In this document: one piece after another, positions 1 through 12,100 of the stretch
Position numbering within the stretch: position 1 is the first letter of the stretch
Layout: each line of letters begins with the position of its first letter
Assembly (NCBI RefSeq): GCF_026210795.1
Contig: NC_089456.1
Location: 2,048,501 to 2,112,500, forward strand
Reading direction: 5' to 3'
DNA length: 64,000 nucleotides
Origin: Rhizophagus irregularis
Lineage: Eukaryota; Glomeromycota; Glomeromycetes; Glomerales; Glomeraceae
Notes under the pieces: generated by a model
Database searches by the model: none
What the model was told of the DNA's origin: nothing
What the model saw: the letters and a program-made list of their open reading frames with translations, nothing else
Made by a program: the position numbers and the translations under genes

Positions 1-458
1 CTGGATACTTGTACTGTACTGTTCTGTACTGTACTGTTCTAGTACTATATTAGTACTATAAAACTTTCAGTAAAAAATTGATAAAGATCATGCCCATATT
101 TTTAATAATGACAATGTAACCTTGGCCGATCAATTTTTTAGGTAAAAAATAAGGATGAGCAAAATTATGTTCCAAAATCCATTGAAAAAACAAAATTATT
201 TTTTAAATATGTTAATTATTATTCCAGTAAACATTATAGTGGTGTTAATTTACAGAAAGTGAAAATATTGTAATAATTAAAAATGATTGATATTATAATA
301 TTTATTATTTAATTATAAATTTAAGAAATTTAAGGAATGAAAATTGAAATTAATAATGATGAAATTATTAAAATTTTCTAGTGAAAGCTGATGTGCAGTC
401 ATCAGGTATGACTTTATTTATGTATTTAAATCACAACAATTTATCTAACATTGAATAA
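1..458. other. AT-rich flank with short GTACT-type microsatellite
   Basis: No gene is seen. Bases about 11-60 hold an imperfect microsatellite built from the word GTACTGTACTGTTCT. The rest is low-complexity AT-rich DNA forming the 3' flank of the minus-strand F-box gene that ends at 459. Confidence 0.5.
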
Positions 459-2035
459 TTAGTTAATCAAGATTTCTTTATAAATTGATAAAGTATTAAT
501 ATATAAATCATATCTTTGAACTATAATATTATAAAGCTTAAATTCCTTAATTAAATCTTTCAAATCAAACAAATCATTATTTATAAAATCCCTAAAACTC
601 AAATACCTGATTCTTTTGTTATACTTAGTATAATCTTTTATACAAAATAATATGTCATAATAATTATCTACGTGTATCATATTTTTAATTAATAACTTAC
701 TAATAAAAGTATTCTGAATATTTTCTAAGAATATTTTAAAATCACTTACTGCAATGTTAAGGATTAAATTTAAATATTCTAATTCAAGAGGAAGAATTTG
801 ACCTAAATTTCTTAATATAGTTGAACTACTTCTAATACCACTAATACTTTCATCAAATGAATGAATAGAAAGATAATTAAGATTTTGTTTTATATTTTCA
901 ATTAAATTGAGTACTGAAGAGATTATGTGATATCTAGATGTATATAAATAAAGATTTTTAATATTTCCACAATATTTTTCAATTAATTCTATTAATTGTT
1001 GATTAATATCAAACTTGAGATATTCAAAACTCTCTAAATAAACACCAGATTTTTGTAATAATAATTCTAATGAATTAATTTGTAATATTTCACTTTTTTC
1101 TATAAATAAAGTTTTCAATAAGAATGGTTTAGTTAGATTAATAATTTGTTGAATAAAGCTACTTTTTAAAAACAACAATAAATTATATGAACAGATTTTA
1201 AAACATTTAATTGTTCAAATACTTTGTCTAAGTTGGTAATACTATTAAGGTTTACACGAAAGAATATGATAGTATTTAAGGTATTTGAACAATTATAATC
1301 TTTTGATAATAATAATGATTTATATAAAGGAAAACTTTCAGTTCTGAATGTAATGGTTTTAAGATTGGAGCGTAAATTAATTATTTGTAATAGAAGATCT
1401 TTAATCAACATATATTTGTCACTATTGTTGCGATTTGAGTATCTACTAGAAGAAACACCAATAGAGAGATTTAAATTTCTAACATTGTTGATAATAAAAT
1501 TTGGATTTTGTAAAATTATTTCAAAAATGTCATAATAATAGGATTTATAATTTGAAATAGAAAAGATAACAATGTCAAGAGTATGTAAATTTACTTCATT
1601 ACCAATTAATATCTTAAATAGTAATGTTTGAATTAATTTTCTAAGACCAGATTCATTTCTATTTATAGGCTTTAAGATTCTAAGAACATCTTTGATCCAA
1701 ATATTAATAGAAGAAATCATCTTCCATATATTCAAATATCTTATAAAACAAATATAATTAAAAAGTGTGTTTGAAGGTAACAATTTATCAATATTATATA
1801 TATTTAATTTTTTTTTTAAGTCATCATCCAAATTCTGTAAATAAAATTTGATAAAATTATAATTTTTGGTACGAGTTGAAAATGGATTTTCCCATAATAA
1901 TGGAATCACTGAACGACACCATTCTCTGTTAACTAAAATACATGAATGTAAAGTTGAAATATCATTTTGAAAATATTTTGTGATGTTATATATTAGTTCA
2001 GGAAAATTTCCTGAAAATACTTTTGAACATGACAT
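459..2035 (-). pseudogene. F-box/leucine-rich repeat protein gene, one frameshift
   Basis: The minus strand encodes the same protein as the neighbouring F-box genes, but in two frames. Codons from 2035 down to 1166 give the N-terminal half (289 aa). It starts MSCSKVFSGNFPELIYNI, has the F-box core SCILVNREWCRSVIPLLWENPF at about residues 30-51 and ends ..LKSVHIIYCCF. Bases 1178-459 give the leucine-rich C-terminal half, resuming at SSFIQQIINLTKPF. In intact paralogues the two halves are continuous (SVHIIYC...TSFIQQIINL). The break lies in a run of five T (minus strand) near 1170, where one additional T would restore the frame, so it may be an assembly error. F-box proteins typically recruit substrates to SCF ubiquitin ligases; that role is inferred from the family. 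Confidence 0.75.
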
Positions 2036-3302
2036 ATTGCAAGCAAGGAGAAGATTTATGACTGATTAAATTATATCAATTGTTTAACATGAGTAAAAAT
2101 TAGACATAATAACTAATGTGGTTATGATTTATATACCAACTTAATTCCGGTCAAAAACTATATTTGGCCAGATTAAAAAAGACTTTTTTTTTTGAAGAGT
2201 AGAATATAAATAACAAATGTAAGCTCGTCCAGAATTACGACCGTCTATCGTTTAAAATGTCCTACATGTCAAATAGAACAAAATAGAAAAAAGCAAATGA
2301 CGAATAATAACTAGGCTATAAGAAGTGAGTATAAAGAAGAAAAAACAGATAAAGGGAAAATAAAAAAAAGTTTTTCAAAGGGAATAATACTATAATATTT
2401 AAACTTTTCGTTGTTTCTATGTGCATACCATGAGCTTGAGTGAGGAAAATTACTCTGAAGAATGATAGTAACGGATCTGTATTGAAAGGTGGCGTAGGTG
2501 ACGTAAACGAGTGAACATGGCTTAGTTTGCTTACGTGCGATTTTGAGTAGTCGAACGAAAAATTTGTTAATACTTCTTTTTATGTAATGTTGTGTGATCT
2601 TTAAAAAAATCGAAAATTCTCAACATGATTAATTAATAAAGCTTTAAAAGATTGAAATCATCGAAAAAAATTGAAAAGTGTTAAAATTATGGGTTTGTTT
2701 ATTAAAAGGTCAGAGTTAAAAAACACCATCTTAAGATTAAATTAAAGTTCATGTTAATATTACCACTGATGATGAGAATATATCAATCAACCCTTTTTAT
2801 TAAACTTAATTAGCAATTTAATGTATGCCAATTTTTTATACCCTTGGACCCCTCGGTACTGTATTGCAATTAATCTAACAATTAAATCACTAATATGTTA
2901 CTAGTTACTAAGATTATGCATTATTATGGAATTACTGCACTATTACAGCATCGATTCATATTTTGTTGTTTCTTGCCTGCATTCTCCTTTCTTTCCACTA
3001 TTATTACTCCTCTGTTTCAACAGTAAACAGAACAAAGAGTACACATATTTATATTTCTTTTATTTCTTTTATATATTCGGATTATTTATTGGTGGTGGAC
3101 TATATTAAATATAATTTGAATATAATTTGCAAATTTGTCCCTAAATTTTAAATCAATGATTCATATTTTTAGATTTATATAATTGTTAATATAATTATTA
3201 TTAAATACAAGTTTTAACTAGGGTAAATAAGTATATAAAAACGATTTATTTATAAAAATTATAAAGATAAATGTACATGTGTAATACTTTTAAATTATAT
3301 AA
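2036..3302. other. Intergenic region between two F-box units
   Basis: No gene is supported. Bases 2128-2160 and 2750-2830 match the 5' flanks of the other F-box units (ACTTAATTCCGGTCAAAA; ATTACCACT...AATCAATCAACCCTTTTTATTAAA). Bases 2840-3010 match the 3' flanks of others (CCCTTGGACCC; GCCTGCATTCTCC...CTCTGTTTCAACAGTAAACA). The tandem-unit junction therefore lies near 2830-2845. The CGGAA...TTCCG upstream palindrome of the intact paralogues is not recognisable upstream of the gene ending at 2035. Two short plus-strand open frames at 2926-3151 are not supported as genes. Confidence 0.6.
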
Positions 3303-4835
3303 TTAATCAAGTTGCATAAATTGACGATCTTCGATGAAATTATTACAATATTTTTGAACTCTAATATCATACAACCTAAATTCCTTCACTTCATCATTCA
3401 AATCAAACAATTCTTTATTAAAATTCCTAAAATTCAAATACCTGACTCTTTTCTCCTTCATTATATATTTTTTTATATAAGGTAAAATATCATTATTCAT
3501 TTTCCATTTTAAATCTTTAATTAACAATTCCTTAATAAAGGTACCTTTGGAGTTTTTTAGGAATACTTTAAAATCACTTGCATTAATCAAAAGATGCAAT
3601 TTTAAATATTCTAATTTGGAAGGAAGGACTTGTCCTAAATTTTGTAATAATATTGAACTACCATTAGAACATCCACAGTTGATAGAAAGATAATTAAGAC
3701 TATGTTTAATATTCTTAATCAAATTGAACAATAGGTAAGTATGGCTTTTAGGGTGATGAATATTATAAATATTAAGAAATTTGATATTTTTGCAATACTC
3801 TGTAATTAATTCAAGTAATTGTTGTTCATACAATGAATCATTATAATTTAATTCAATTCCAAAATTTTCTATACAATTACCATATTCATGAAATAGTAAT
3901 TGTAATGATTCATTAATTTTAAGTTTCTCTTTTATAAATAAAGACTTTAATTTAAATGGTTTAGATAAATTAATAATTTGTTGAATAAAACTAGTATCAA
4001 AAGAATAACAATTAATGAAATGAACAGATTTTAAAACATTTAATTGTTCAAAAACTTTTTCTAAGTTGATTATATGTTTAAGATTAACATCGTATAATAT
4101 GATAGTATTTAAAGTATTTGAACAATTATAATCTTTAAATAATGATTGGTGCAAAAGAATGCTTTTATGGCATAGCACAATTTTTTTAAGATTTTGATGT
4201 GAATTGATTAATTGCAATATACGATTATTAATTAGCGTATTATTACTAAAAAATAAAATAGAAAGTTTCAAATTTTTAATATTGTGAATGAAATTTGGAT
4301 TTTGTAAAATTAATTCAAAAATATCATTAAGATACGAGATAAAATAAAAATCAGTTAAGATCTCAATTTCAAGGGTATGTAAATTTAATTCATTTTCAAT
4401 AAACGTTTTAAATAGTGACGTTTGAATTAATTTTTTAAAATTAGATTCTGAATCTCTATTTTCAAGTTTTGAAGTTCTAAGAATATCTCCAGACCACTTG
4501 TCAATAAAATCAACAATCCTGCATATATTCAAACATTTTATAAAACTAAGATAATTGAAGAGTGTGTTTGAATATAATAAATTATCAATAACTTTATATT
4601 CATTCAATTTTGTTTTTAATTCATCATTTAAATTATTCAAATAAATTTCAATAAATTTATAATTTTTTGTAGGAATTGAAAATGGATTTTCCCATAATAA
4701 TGGAATTGCTAAACGACACCATAATCTGTTAACTAGGATACATGAATGTAAAGTTGAAAAATCATTCTGAAAATATTTTATAATATCATGGATTAGTTCG
4801 GGTAAATCTCCTGAGAATATTTTTGAACAAGCCAT
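3303..4835 (-). CDS. F-box/leucine-rich repeat protein
   Basis: An uninterrupted, intronless 510-aa frame. The N-terminus is MACSKIFSGDLPELIHDIIK, followed by the F-box-like helix pair HSCILVNRLWCRLAIPLLWENPFS at about residues 30-53. The rest is a long leucine/isoleucine/asparagine-rich region of irregular LRR type, with family motifs NCSNTLNTIILYDVN (about 235-250), FIQQIINLSKPFKLKSLFI (about 285-303), LGQVLPSKLEYLKL and IMKEKRVRYLNFR near the end. Length matches its paralogues here (508-545 aa). The start is fixed by alignment of all paralogues at M(S/A/T)CSKI. Likely an SCF ubiquitin-ligase substrate receptor (family inference); the substrate is unknown. A conserved palindrome lies 78-94 bp upstream of the ATG. 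Confidence 0.85.
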   Translation of the reverse strand: MACSKIFSGDLPELIHDIIKYFQNDFSTLHSCILVNRLWCRLAIPLLWENPFSIPTKNYKFIEIYLNNLNDELKTKLNEYKVIDNLLYSNTLFNYLSFIKCLNICRIVDFIDKWSGDILRTSKLENRDSESNFKKLIQTSLFKTFIENELNLHTLEIEILTDFYFISYLNDIFELILQNPNFIHNIKNLKLSILFFSNNTLINNRILQLINSHQNLKKIVLCHKSILLHQSLFKDYNCSNTLNTIILYDVNLKHIINLEKVFEQLNVLKSVHFINCYSFDTSFIQQIINLSKPFKLKSLFIKEKLKINESLQLLFHEYGNCIENFGIELNYNDSLYEQQLLELITEYCKNIKFLNIYNIHHPKSHTYLLFNLIKNIKHSLNYLSINCGCSNGSSILLQNLGQVLPSKLEYLKLHLLINASDFKVFLKNSKGTFIKELLIKDLKWKMNNDILPYIKKYIMKEKRVRYLNFRNFNKELFDLNDEVKEFRLYDIRVQKYCNNFIEDRQFMQLD

Positions 4836-4912
4836 TGTAAAGAGAAAGAAAAGAAAGGTATTTGTGTATCACATTTCACTACAGTATCTACCGGATAAAC
4901 TATATTAATTTT

Positions 4913-4929
4913 CGGAACGGTGATTTCCG
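4913..4929 (-). promoter_or_regulatory. Conserved upstream palindrome of F-box genes
   Basis: CGGAACGGTGATTTCCG is an inverted repeat with CGGAA/TTTCCG arms, 78 bp upstream of the F-box ATG at 4835. It is followed farther upstream by ATATTGTCGCACAATT, itself holding a TTGT/ACAA palindrome. The same block sits at a similar distance before the F-box genes starting at 28766, 31903, 39536, 41724 and 44479. CGG...CCG half-sites are typical of fungal Zn2Cys6 factors; which protein binds here is not known. Confidence 0.55.
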
Positions 4930-5457
4930 ATATTGTCGCACAATTCATTGCTAATTAACCGTGTGTAACATGTTTAATGATTTACTTACTGTCGATGATC
5001 CAACTTAATTCTGGTCAAAATTATGGGTATATAGTAAATCAGTAAACCGTATTAATACAGTACGTAAGACACGTTAATTATGCCTACAAATAATTTGATT
5101 CAAAATAGAGGATCTTTCAAATGATCCTGTAAATTAAATAGGTAATACTAAATAATTTAATTTAACAAATTAATTTTTTAATGTTTCTTAAAATTAATGG
5201 AGCTGATTAATTTTTAAAACAAAAGAATCTTTAGAATTACCATAAAATAATATTATGTGATGCTACATGTAAATTTATATTAAATAAAATTATTATTAAA
5301 GAATTGCGAAATTATTAAATTAACATCGAAAGGGTGCATTTTCTCGAAAAAGGGTCAGATACGAACGGTCACGTGATTCCGGACGAGAAGTGCTCGACGT
5401 CATTAATGATTTCAGGAAAAAAGGAAAAACGGAGAAGTACCAGTTTCCGAAGAGGAC

Positions 5458-5763
5458 ATGAGTCTATATAATAAGGTGAATCAACCTTGTTCATCGCGTC
5501 TGCCTGAAATTAAAAAAGAAGAAATTTCAGAAGAAAAAATTGGTCACAAGCGATGTAGCAAGGAGAAATTGAGTAGGGGGTCAGTTAGTAGTGATGAAAC
5601 TGATGGGAAGATTGAATCAGAAAATATTGCTACAATAGTGGCGAAAAAAGAAAAATCTGCTCAAGCAGGGAAAGGTAAAAAGGTGGGAAATCGAAGAAAA
5701 AGAATAAGAAAAAGTGATAAATTTATTAGTAAAGTATCTATCGCTAGTGATAGTAGGTATTAG
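5458..5763 (+). CDS. Small basic low-complexity protein, hypothetical
   Basis: A 101-aa frame, rich in Lys, Glu and Ser, ending in a basic stretch (KKVGNRRKRIRKSDKF) that looks like a nuclear localisation signal. No domain is recognised. Support for reality: its base composition is clearly less AT-rich than the flanks; a less AT-rich upstream region with CACGTG and CCGGA words precedes the ATG; and an AATAAA signal near 5947 is followed by an A-rich run, as expected of a 3' end. A possible GT-AG pair (GTAGGTATT...TTTTTAACAG) spans the stop codon, so an alternative spliced C-terminus is conceivable. Function unknown. Confidence 0.45.
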   Translation: MSLYNKVNQPCSSRLPEIKKEEISEEKIGHKRCSKEKLSRGSVSSDETDGKIESENIATIVAKKEKSAQAGKGKKVGNRRKRIRKSDKFISKVSIASDSRY

Positions 5764-6500
5764 AGTAGATTTTAATTAAAAATTTAAAATTAAAATTATA
5801 AATAGCTAGTACGTTTTGGTAGTTTATAGTTTGTTTAGTTTTATTTTTATTTTTATTTTTTAACAGGTTTTTAGATAGATACTTTATTAGGAGATGCATG
5901 TCGTCTAAATTATGACAAATTGTTTTGCAATAATTGTTATAATATTAATAAAGTTTTTAAAAAAATAAAAAAATAAAAAAAATTATTAAATTAAATTTTT
6001 AATTTATTGTTTATTAATAAGAAATGTTTTCGCAACATTTTTTGTTAAAATAATTAAAACCGTTTGAGAAAAACGTTTTTTTTTTATGAAATTATTAATG
6101 AAAAACGGTTTTTTTTTTTAATTAAAAAATATTGCGTAATTTAAAGGTTCTAAAATCATGGGGACTTTCTTATTTAAATTTGTCCGGTCCCGGTCCGGCC
6201 AGGTTGAAAGACCGGTCTTTTTGGACCGGACCGTACAACCAGAGTCAAAAAAAGCACGTTTTAATAAAATTAATAAAATTTATATTTATCGTATTAAAAT
6301 ATATATATATAGTATATGTTTTTTACATTTTATTTATTGGTTGTGTCAATAATATTACTATTGACATTAAGTTGGTTGACCCTCTTCATTAAGTAATTTA
6401 GTGTATTAAGTGAATTATTTGAACATTGGAACTTCTATGAAAATTTTTTTCTATATTCCCTCATATTGCCAACTTTTTATTTCCTATACATGGTGGTCCA
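5764..6500. other. Intergenic DNA with GC-rich GGTCCGG motif cluster
   Basis: No gene is supported. Bases 6055-6120 contain inverted AAAACCGTTT/AAAACGGTTT words. Bases 6180-6240 are unusually GC-rich for the window (GGTCCCGGTCCGGCCAGG ... GGACCGGACCG). A related ACCGGTC motif cluster occurs at about 42240-42300, so both are probably ends or relics of one repeat family. Confidence 0.4.
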
Positions 6501-6508
6501 TGGTAATT
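6501..6508. repeat. Target-site duplication, left (TGGTAATT)
   Basis: TGGTAATT directly precedes the left terminus CACCCCATTCGCC and is repeated exactly at 24323-24330 directly after the right terminus. An identical 8-bp duplication fits the length reported for Zisupton/KDZ-type elements. Confidence 0.9.
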
Positions 6509-6688
6509 CACCCCATTCGCCTGATCGGCAAAGGATATAACCTTATCCATCGTGTCTCAAATGCATAGGTTATATCCTCCATGGAAACCACGGTTTTTAT
6601 TGGCCAATACTAAGCAGTGATCATGTGACCTTATAAGTGTAGACATTTTATCCTCGTAACTTAAGGACATTATTGTCTTAATAAATTT
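6509..6688 (+). repeat. Left terminal inverted repeat of KDZ element
   Basis: 180 bp matching 24143-24322 in reverse complement, with one difference seen (near 6671, ATTATT against ATAATT). It contains GGATATAACC (6533-6542) and its reverse complement GGTTATATCC (6568-6577), so each terminus can fold into a 10-bp hairpin with a 25-base loop. GGATATAACC is repeated in the right terminus at 24254 and 24289. Confidence 0.9.
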
Positions 6689-8895
6689 GAGGACATTTTT
6701 GTCCTCATAATTTTGAGGGCATTGTTGTCCTCATAATTTTGAGGGCATTGTTGTCCTTGTAAATTTTGAAGAGATTTTTGTCCTCATAATCTTGAGGACA
6801 TTGCTGTCCTTGTAAATTTTGAGGACATTTTTGTCCTCGTAATCTTGAGGACATTGCTGTCCTTGTAAATTTTGAGGACATATTTGTCCGAGAACATTGT
6901 TGTCCTTGTAAATTTTGAGGACATGTTTGTCCTCATAATCTTGAGGACATTGTTGTCCTTGTAAGTTGAGGACATGTTTGACCTCATAATATTGAGGACA
7001 CTGTTGTCCTTGTAAATTTTGAGAATACCATTGCCCTTGTAAATTTGAGGACATTTTTGTTCTTGTAATTTGAGGACATTCTTGTCCTTATAATTTTGAA
7101 GATTTTGCTGTCCTCAGGACATTGTTGTCTTTGTGGATTTTGAGAACATGCATTGTTGTCCTTATAAATTTGATGTCCTGACATATTTGTCCTCATAATT
7201 TTGATAATATTATTGTTCTCGTAATTTTAATGATATTGCTGTCCTCTACTGTTCTTATAAGTTTGAGGACATTTTTGTCCTTGTAATTTTGATAATATTG
7301 CTATTCTTATAATTTTGAGAACATTGTTGTCCTTGTAAATTTTGAGAACATACATACATTGTTGTCCTTGTAAATTTGAGAACATTTTTGTTCTCATGAT
7401 ATTTTGTCCTCATAATTTTGATGATATTTTTGTCCTCATAATTTGGATGATATTGTTGTCCTCATAATTTTGAGGACATTTTTGTCCTCATAATTTTGAT
7501 GATATTATTTTCCTCATAATATTAATGTTATTGCTGTTCTCATAATTTGAGGACATTTTTGTCCTTGTAATTTGAGGATGTTGTTGTCCATATAATTTTA
7601 ATGATATTGCTGTCCCCATAATTTTGAGACATTGTTGTTTTTGTAGATTTAGAACATACATTGTTGTCCTTATAGATTTGATGTCCTTGCAATTTAAGGA
7701 CATTTTAGTCCTCATAATTTTGATAATATATATTATTGTTCTCATAATTTTGATGATATTGCTATCCTCATAATTTTGAGGACATTTTTGTCCTCATAAT
7801 TTTGATGATATTGCTATCCTCATAATTTTGAGGACATTTTTGTCCTCATAATTTTGATGATATTGCTATCCTCATAATTTTGAGGACATTTTTGTCCTCA
7901 TAATTTTGATGATATTGCTATCCTCATAATTTTGAGGACATTTTTGTCCTCATAATTTTGATGATATTGCTATCCTCATAATTTTTAGGACATTTTTGTC
8001 CTCATAATTTTGATGATATTATTGTCCTCATAATATTAATGTTATTGCTGTTCTCATAATTTGAGGACATTTTTGTCCTTGTAATTTGAGGATGTTGTTG
8101 TCCTTATAATTTTAATGATATTGCTGTCCCCATAATTTTGAGACATTGTTGTTTTTGTAGATTTAGAACATACATTGTTGTCCTTATAAATTTGATGTCC
8201 TTGCAATTTAAGGACATTTTAGTCCTCATAATTTTGATAATATATATTATTGTTCTCATAATTTTGATGATATTGCTATCCTCATAATTTTGAGGACATT
8301 TTTGTCCTCATAATTTTGATGATATTGCTATCCTCATAATTTTGAGGACATTTTTGTTCTCATAATTTTGATGATATTGCTATCCTCATAATTTTGAGGA
8401 CATTTTTGTCCTCATAATTTTGATGATATTATTGTCCTCATAATATTAATGTTATTGCTGTTCTCATAATTTGAGGACATTTTTGTCCTTGTAATTTGAG
8501 GATGTTGTTGTCCTTATAATTTTAATGATATTGCTGTCCCCATAATTTTGAGACATTGTTGTTTTTGTAGATTTAGAACATACATTGCTGTCCTTATAAA
8601 TTTGATGTCCTTGCAATTTAAGGACATTTTAGTCCTCATAATTTTGATAATATATATTATTGTTCTCATAATTTTGATAATATTGCTATCCTTATAATTT
8701 TGAGAACATTGTTGTACTTGTAGATTTTGAGAATATACATTGCTGTACTTGTAAATTTGAGGCCATTTTTGTCCTTGTAATTTTAATGATATTGCTATCC
8801 TCATAATTTTGAGGATATTTTTATCCTTGTAATAATTTGAAGATATTGTATCCTTGTAACTTGTGTTTTCATAATTTTAAAAACATTTTGTCTTC
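6650..8895. repeat. Palindromic minisatellite, left subterminal array
   Basis: About 2.2 kb of 26-28-bp units of the form GAGGACATTTTTGTCCTC + ATAATTTT and variants (TTGATGATATTGCTATCCTC). The core is an inverted repeat (GAGGACA/TGTCCTC), so every unit can form a hairpin. There is higher-order structure: a block of several hundred bp containing TAATATTAATGTTATTGCTG recurs at about 7507, 8029 and 8437 with only a few changes. Open frames across it are by-products of repeat length and are not proteins. Confidence 0.9.
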
Positions 8896-9133
8896 ATTAC
8901 TTGAGTTGCCTCACATTTTTGGATTTAATTATTAGAGATTATTTTTATCTATATGTTGTATCTTAATTAAATAGACTACATTCATATATCATTTTCCATA
9001 ATTCATATTAATCTTATGATCATTTACGTAGGTAACAGTTGGATTTGCATTTTTGTTTGCCGATCATTCATTAATATCATATAAAGAGATTATCTTAATA
9101 ATTGATCTTTTTCGATTTTTTTTAATTAATAAA

Positions 9134-12100
9134 ATGTCAGATTTCAACAAAGTATGTTTTAATAATGTTAAAAATAATTTATGAATACTAATATAAACAT
9201 CTTTATTTATTAAATTTAAGGTTAAAGAGATAAATTCTATGAATTTTGAGAAAAATACTCTTAATACTAAAACAAAAAAAGGTCAGTCAATATAATTAAA
9301 GTTTAAATTTTTTAAGATGTAATAACAATTTTCCGCTTTATTTTACATTTAAAGGACCAAAATTTTATAGACCTTATAGAGTTTCCTTTAATAATAAAGA
9401 TGCTGGAAGAGTTATAAACAATAAATTTTCTAAAGGAATAAATAAGTATAAAGCATCCAGTTATACAAAACTTCAAGTTAAGCAAATTTTAGAAGCAAAG
9501 AATGATGAATATGAAAATACTGGTGAAATAGAATTTGCTGATAATAAATCCAATCACAAAAATATTAGTTATCAACAAAGACAAATTACACTTTCAACAA
9601 ATTGGAAAATGGGGATGGATGATATTTATAATATTATGTTAGAAAATGAAGCAATTCCAAGCAATGCAACTTGCATTAATTGTAATAATTTGGCTGTATT
9701 AAGGTGCTTGGATTGTGGAACAAAAATATTTTATTGTAATTCATGTTTTAATATTTTTCATCACAAGGTCAATTTATTTCATCGTACTCTTATATTTGAA
9801 AATTTTCAAATTCAATCAAATGATGTAAAATTGCCACAATTATGTGAAGGAAATTGTGAGCATTCTATAATTAGAATTTTAACAATTACATTAAAAGGTA
9901 ACTAAAGTAACTTTAATTTTTCTAAACTTCAGTTATTTAATAATTTATAATTCTAATTGTTTATATTTTAGGATGGTTTTATATTCAGCTTCCAGCATGT
10001 GATGGAAATGTAAATTCATTAATCAAAAATGGATTATTTCCTGCAACACCTTGCAACCCTTCACTTGCTTTTGATTTTGAAGTATTTGAACTTTATTATA
10101 AATTACTTTTTGAAGCACATGTGCCATATTTGGCATTTTGCAAAGTTTTAGAAGCATTACAAAGTAAACAAATTATAACACAAGTAAGTTTTTCAGCTTT
10201 ATATATTAAAATTTTATTGTAATAATTCTAATTTTATATAATTTGTAGAATATATATCATTCATTTATTTCTTCATTTCATCAATATCTTGGATTGAAAT
10301 CAAGAATTCAGACTAATTTTAGAAAAGCTTATAAAAATAATGATAATGAGTTTGGATGTCCTGCATGTCCACAAGTATATTTTTATTTTTACTTATTTAT
10401 AACAAAATAAATAATTCATATTTATAGTATAAAAATATTATATTCATTCTTTAGACCAATATTTTATTAAAACATTAATCAATATAATTAATAAAAGCTA
10501 ACTATAATATTTTTACAACTTTTATTTAGCCAAATGAAGAAAATTCAAATACTATTATAGCATTTGATGGAAACTTTCAGCTAAAAAGATTAAAAAGTGC
10601 GGGAAATGATGTTGAAAATCGATTAGTTAATGATAGATTTATTATTTCTGAAGATAATTTTAGATGTTGGTTGTTATCAAATAATCAAGCTTCAACTACT
10701 AATATTCACTTAATGAATAATAACAATAAATCCGAGGTAAATATTAATTTATTTATAAGCTATATAAGTTGTTAATATATTTATTAACATATATAAGATT
10801 TTTAATTTTTATTTATTTATTTATTTATTTATTTTAAAAAAATAGACCGGGCCAACATCATGTGAATCCAATTTTAAGGCCACTAACCAAATAAAATCTC
10901 TTCAAAAATTTAAACATTTAGATGATACAGGAATATTTGGAAGTACATGTCGGCATGGAATTCCCTTAAAATTTTTAAATTTGCGTAATATGGGTGAAAG
11001 GTAATAAATAAATTTGACTATTATAATATTATTATTCATATTAATTTAATAATTATTAAATAATTTAATTAGATATGTTCTAGCAGAATGTTTAATTGAT
11101 CATTTTCAACAGCAATTTTCAAAATCAAATCAGAAATTTATATTTTTATATGATATTGCTTGTTTTCTTGATGCTCATATTGCCAATCCAAACAATATCC
11201 TTTACCCTTATCATGAAAGATTTACATGGGCAGTTTCTATATTTCATGCATATGCCCATACATCAAAATGCCAACAAAAATACCATCCAAGGGTAATTAA
11301 ATCAGTAGGTCTTACTGATGGTGAATCACTGGAGAGATTGTGGTCTTACCTTGGCAAATTTGCCAAAACTACTAAATATATGAAATTTGGTCATAGATTG
11401 GATATTATAGGAACAGCACTTGAATTTCATTATCAAAAATCTGTAGAAAAATTAGGTTTGAAATGTATATTATCGATTATAATTATTTTCTAAAAGTAAA
11501 TTACTAATTATTATTTATTTATTATAGCAAATAATCTGTTCAAGAGATACAAAAATGCAAAAAAAGTAGAACATGAATCATTAGAAAAATTAAGTCTTCT
11601 AAATCAACAACATAATATAGATTTCAAGTTAATTGAAGAAACAATAGAAAAACAAAAGACTTCTGAATATGGTACAGTATAAATATTATTATTAAAATAT
11701 GTTAGATTGTATATAACTAATATTTTTTTACCATTAGCATTTAAGCATCATTTAGAAGGAGAACATGCATACTTTGAATTATTAATGGAATTAAGAAGTA
11801 TTAAGTTAGTGTATTGCATTATATATTGTAATAATTTGCAATTATTAATAGAATACTAAAATTTTATAATTCTACTATTAGCACTGAAACTACAAAGATT
11901 AATAATATAAAGAAGAAAGAACTTTTAAGAAAAAAACATGATAATATACTTAAAAAAATTGAAAATTATGAAATATCATTAAGTATACCTAAAACACATC
12001 GGTGGGATCCTATGGATTCAAAATATAGTGCATATCTTGAATTTTATTGTATTAATCAACTATCTAAATTTATTGATGGATTGAGAAAAGAAAGAAATGA

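Noticed and set aside
6731-8804. Minus-strand frames with NLQGQQCPQ-like repeats
   Set aside because: By-product of the left minisatellite, mirror image of the right one.
6650-8895. CRISPR-like array
   Set aside because: Units are contiguous without unique spacers, the unit is palindromic throughout, and the genome is eukaryotic.
11096-11296. 66-aa frame inside the transposase
   Set aside because: Lies in a different frame from the transposase exon 11073-11455, whose frame encodes the KDZ catalytic motifs.
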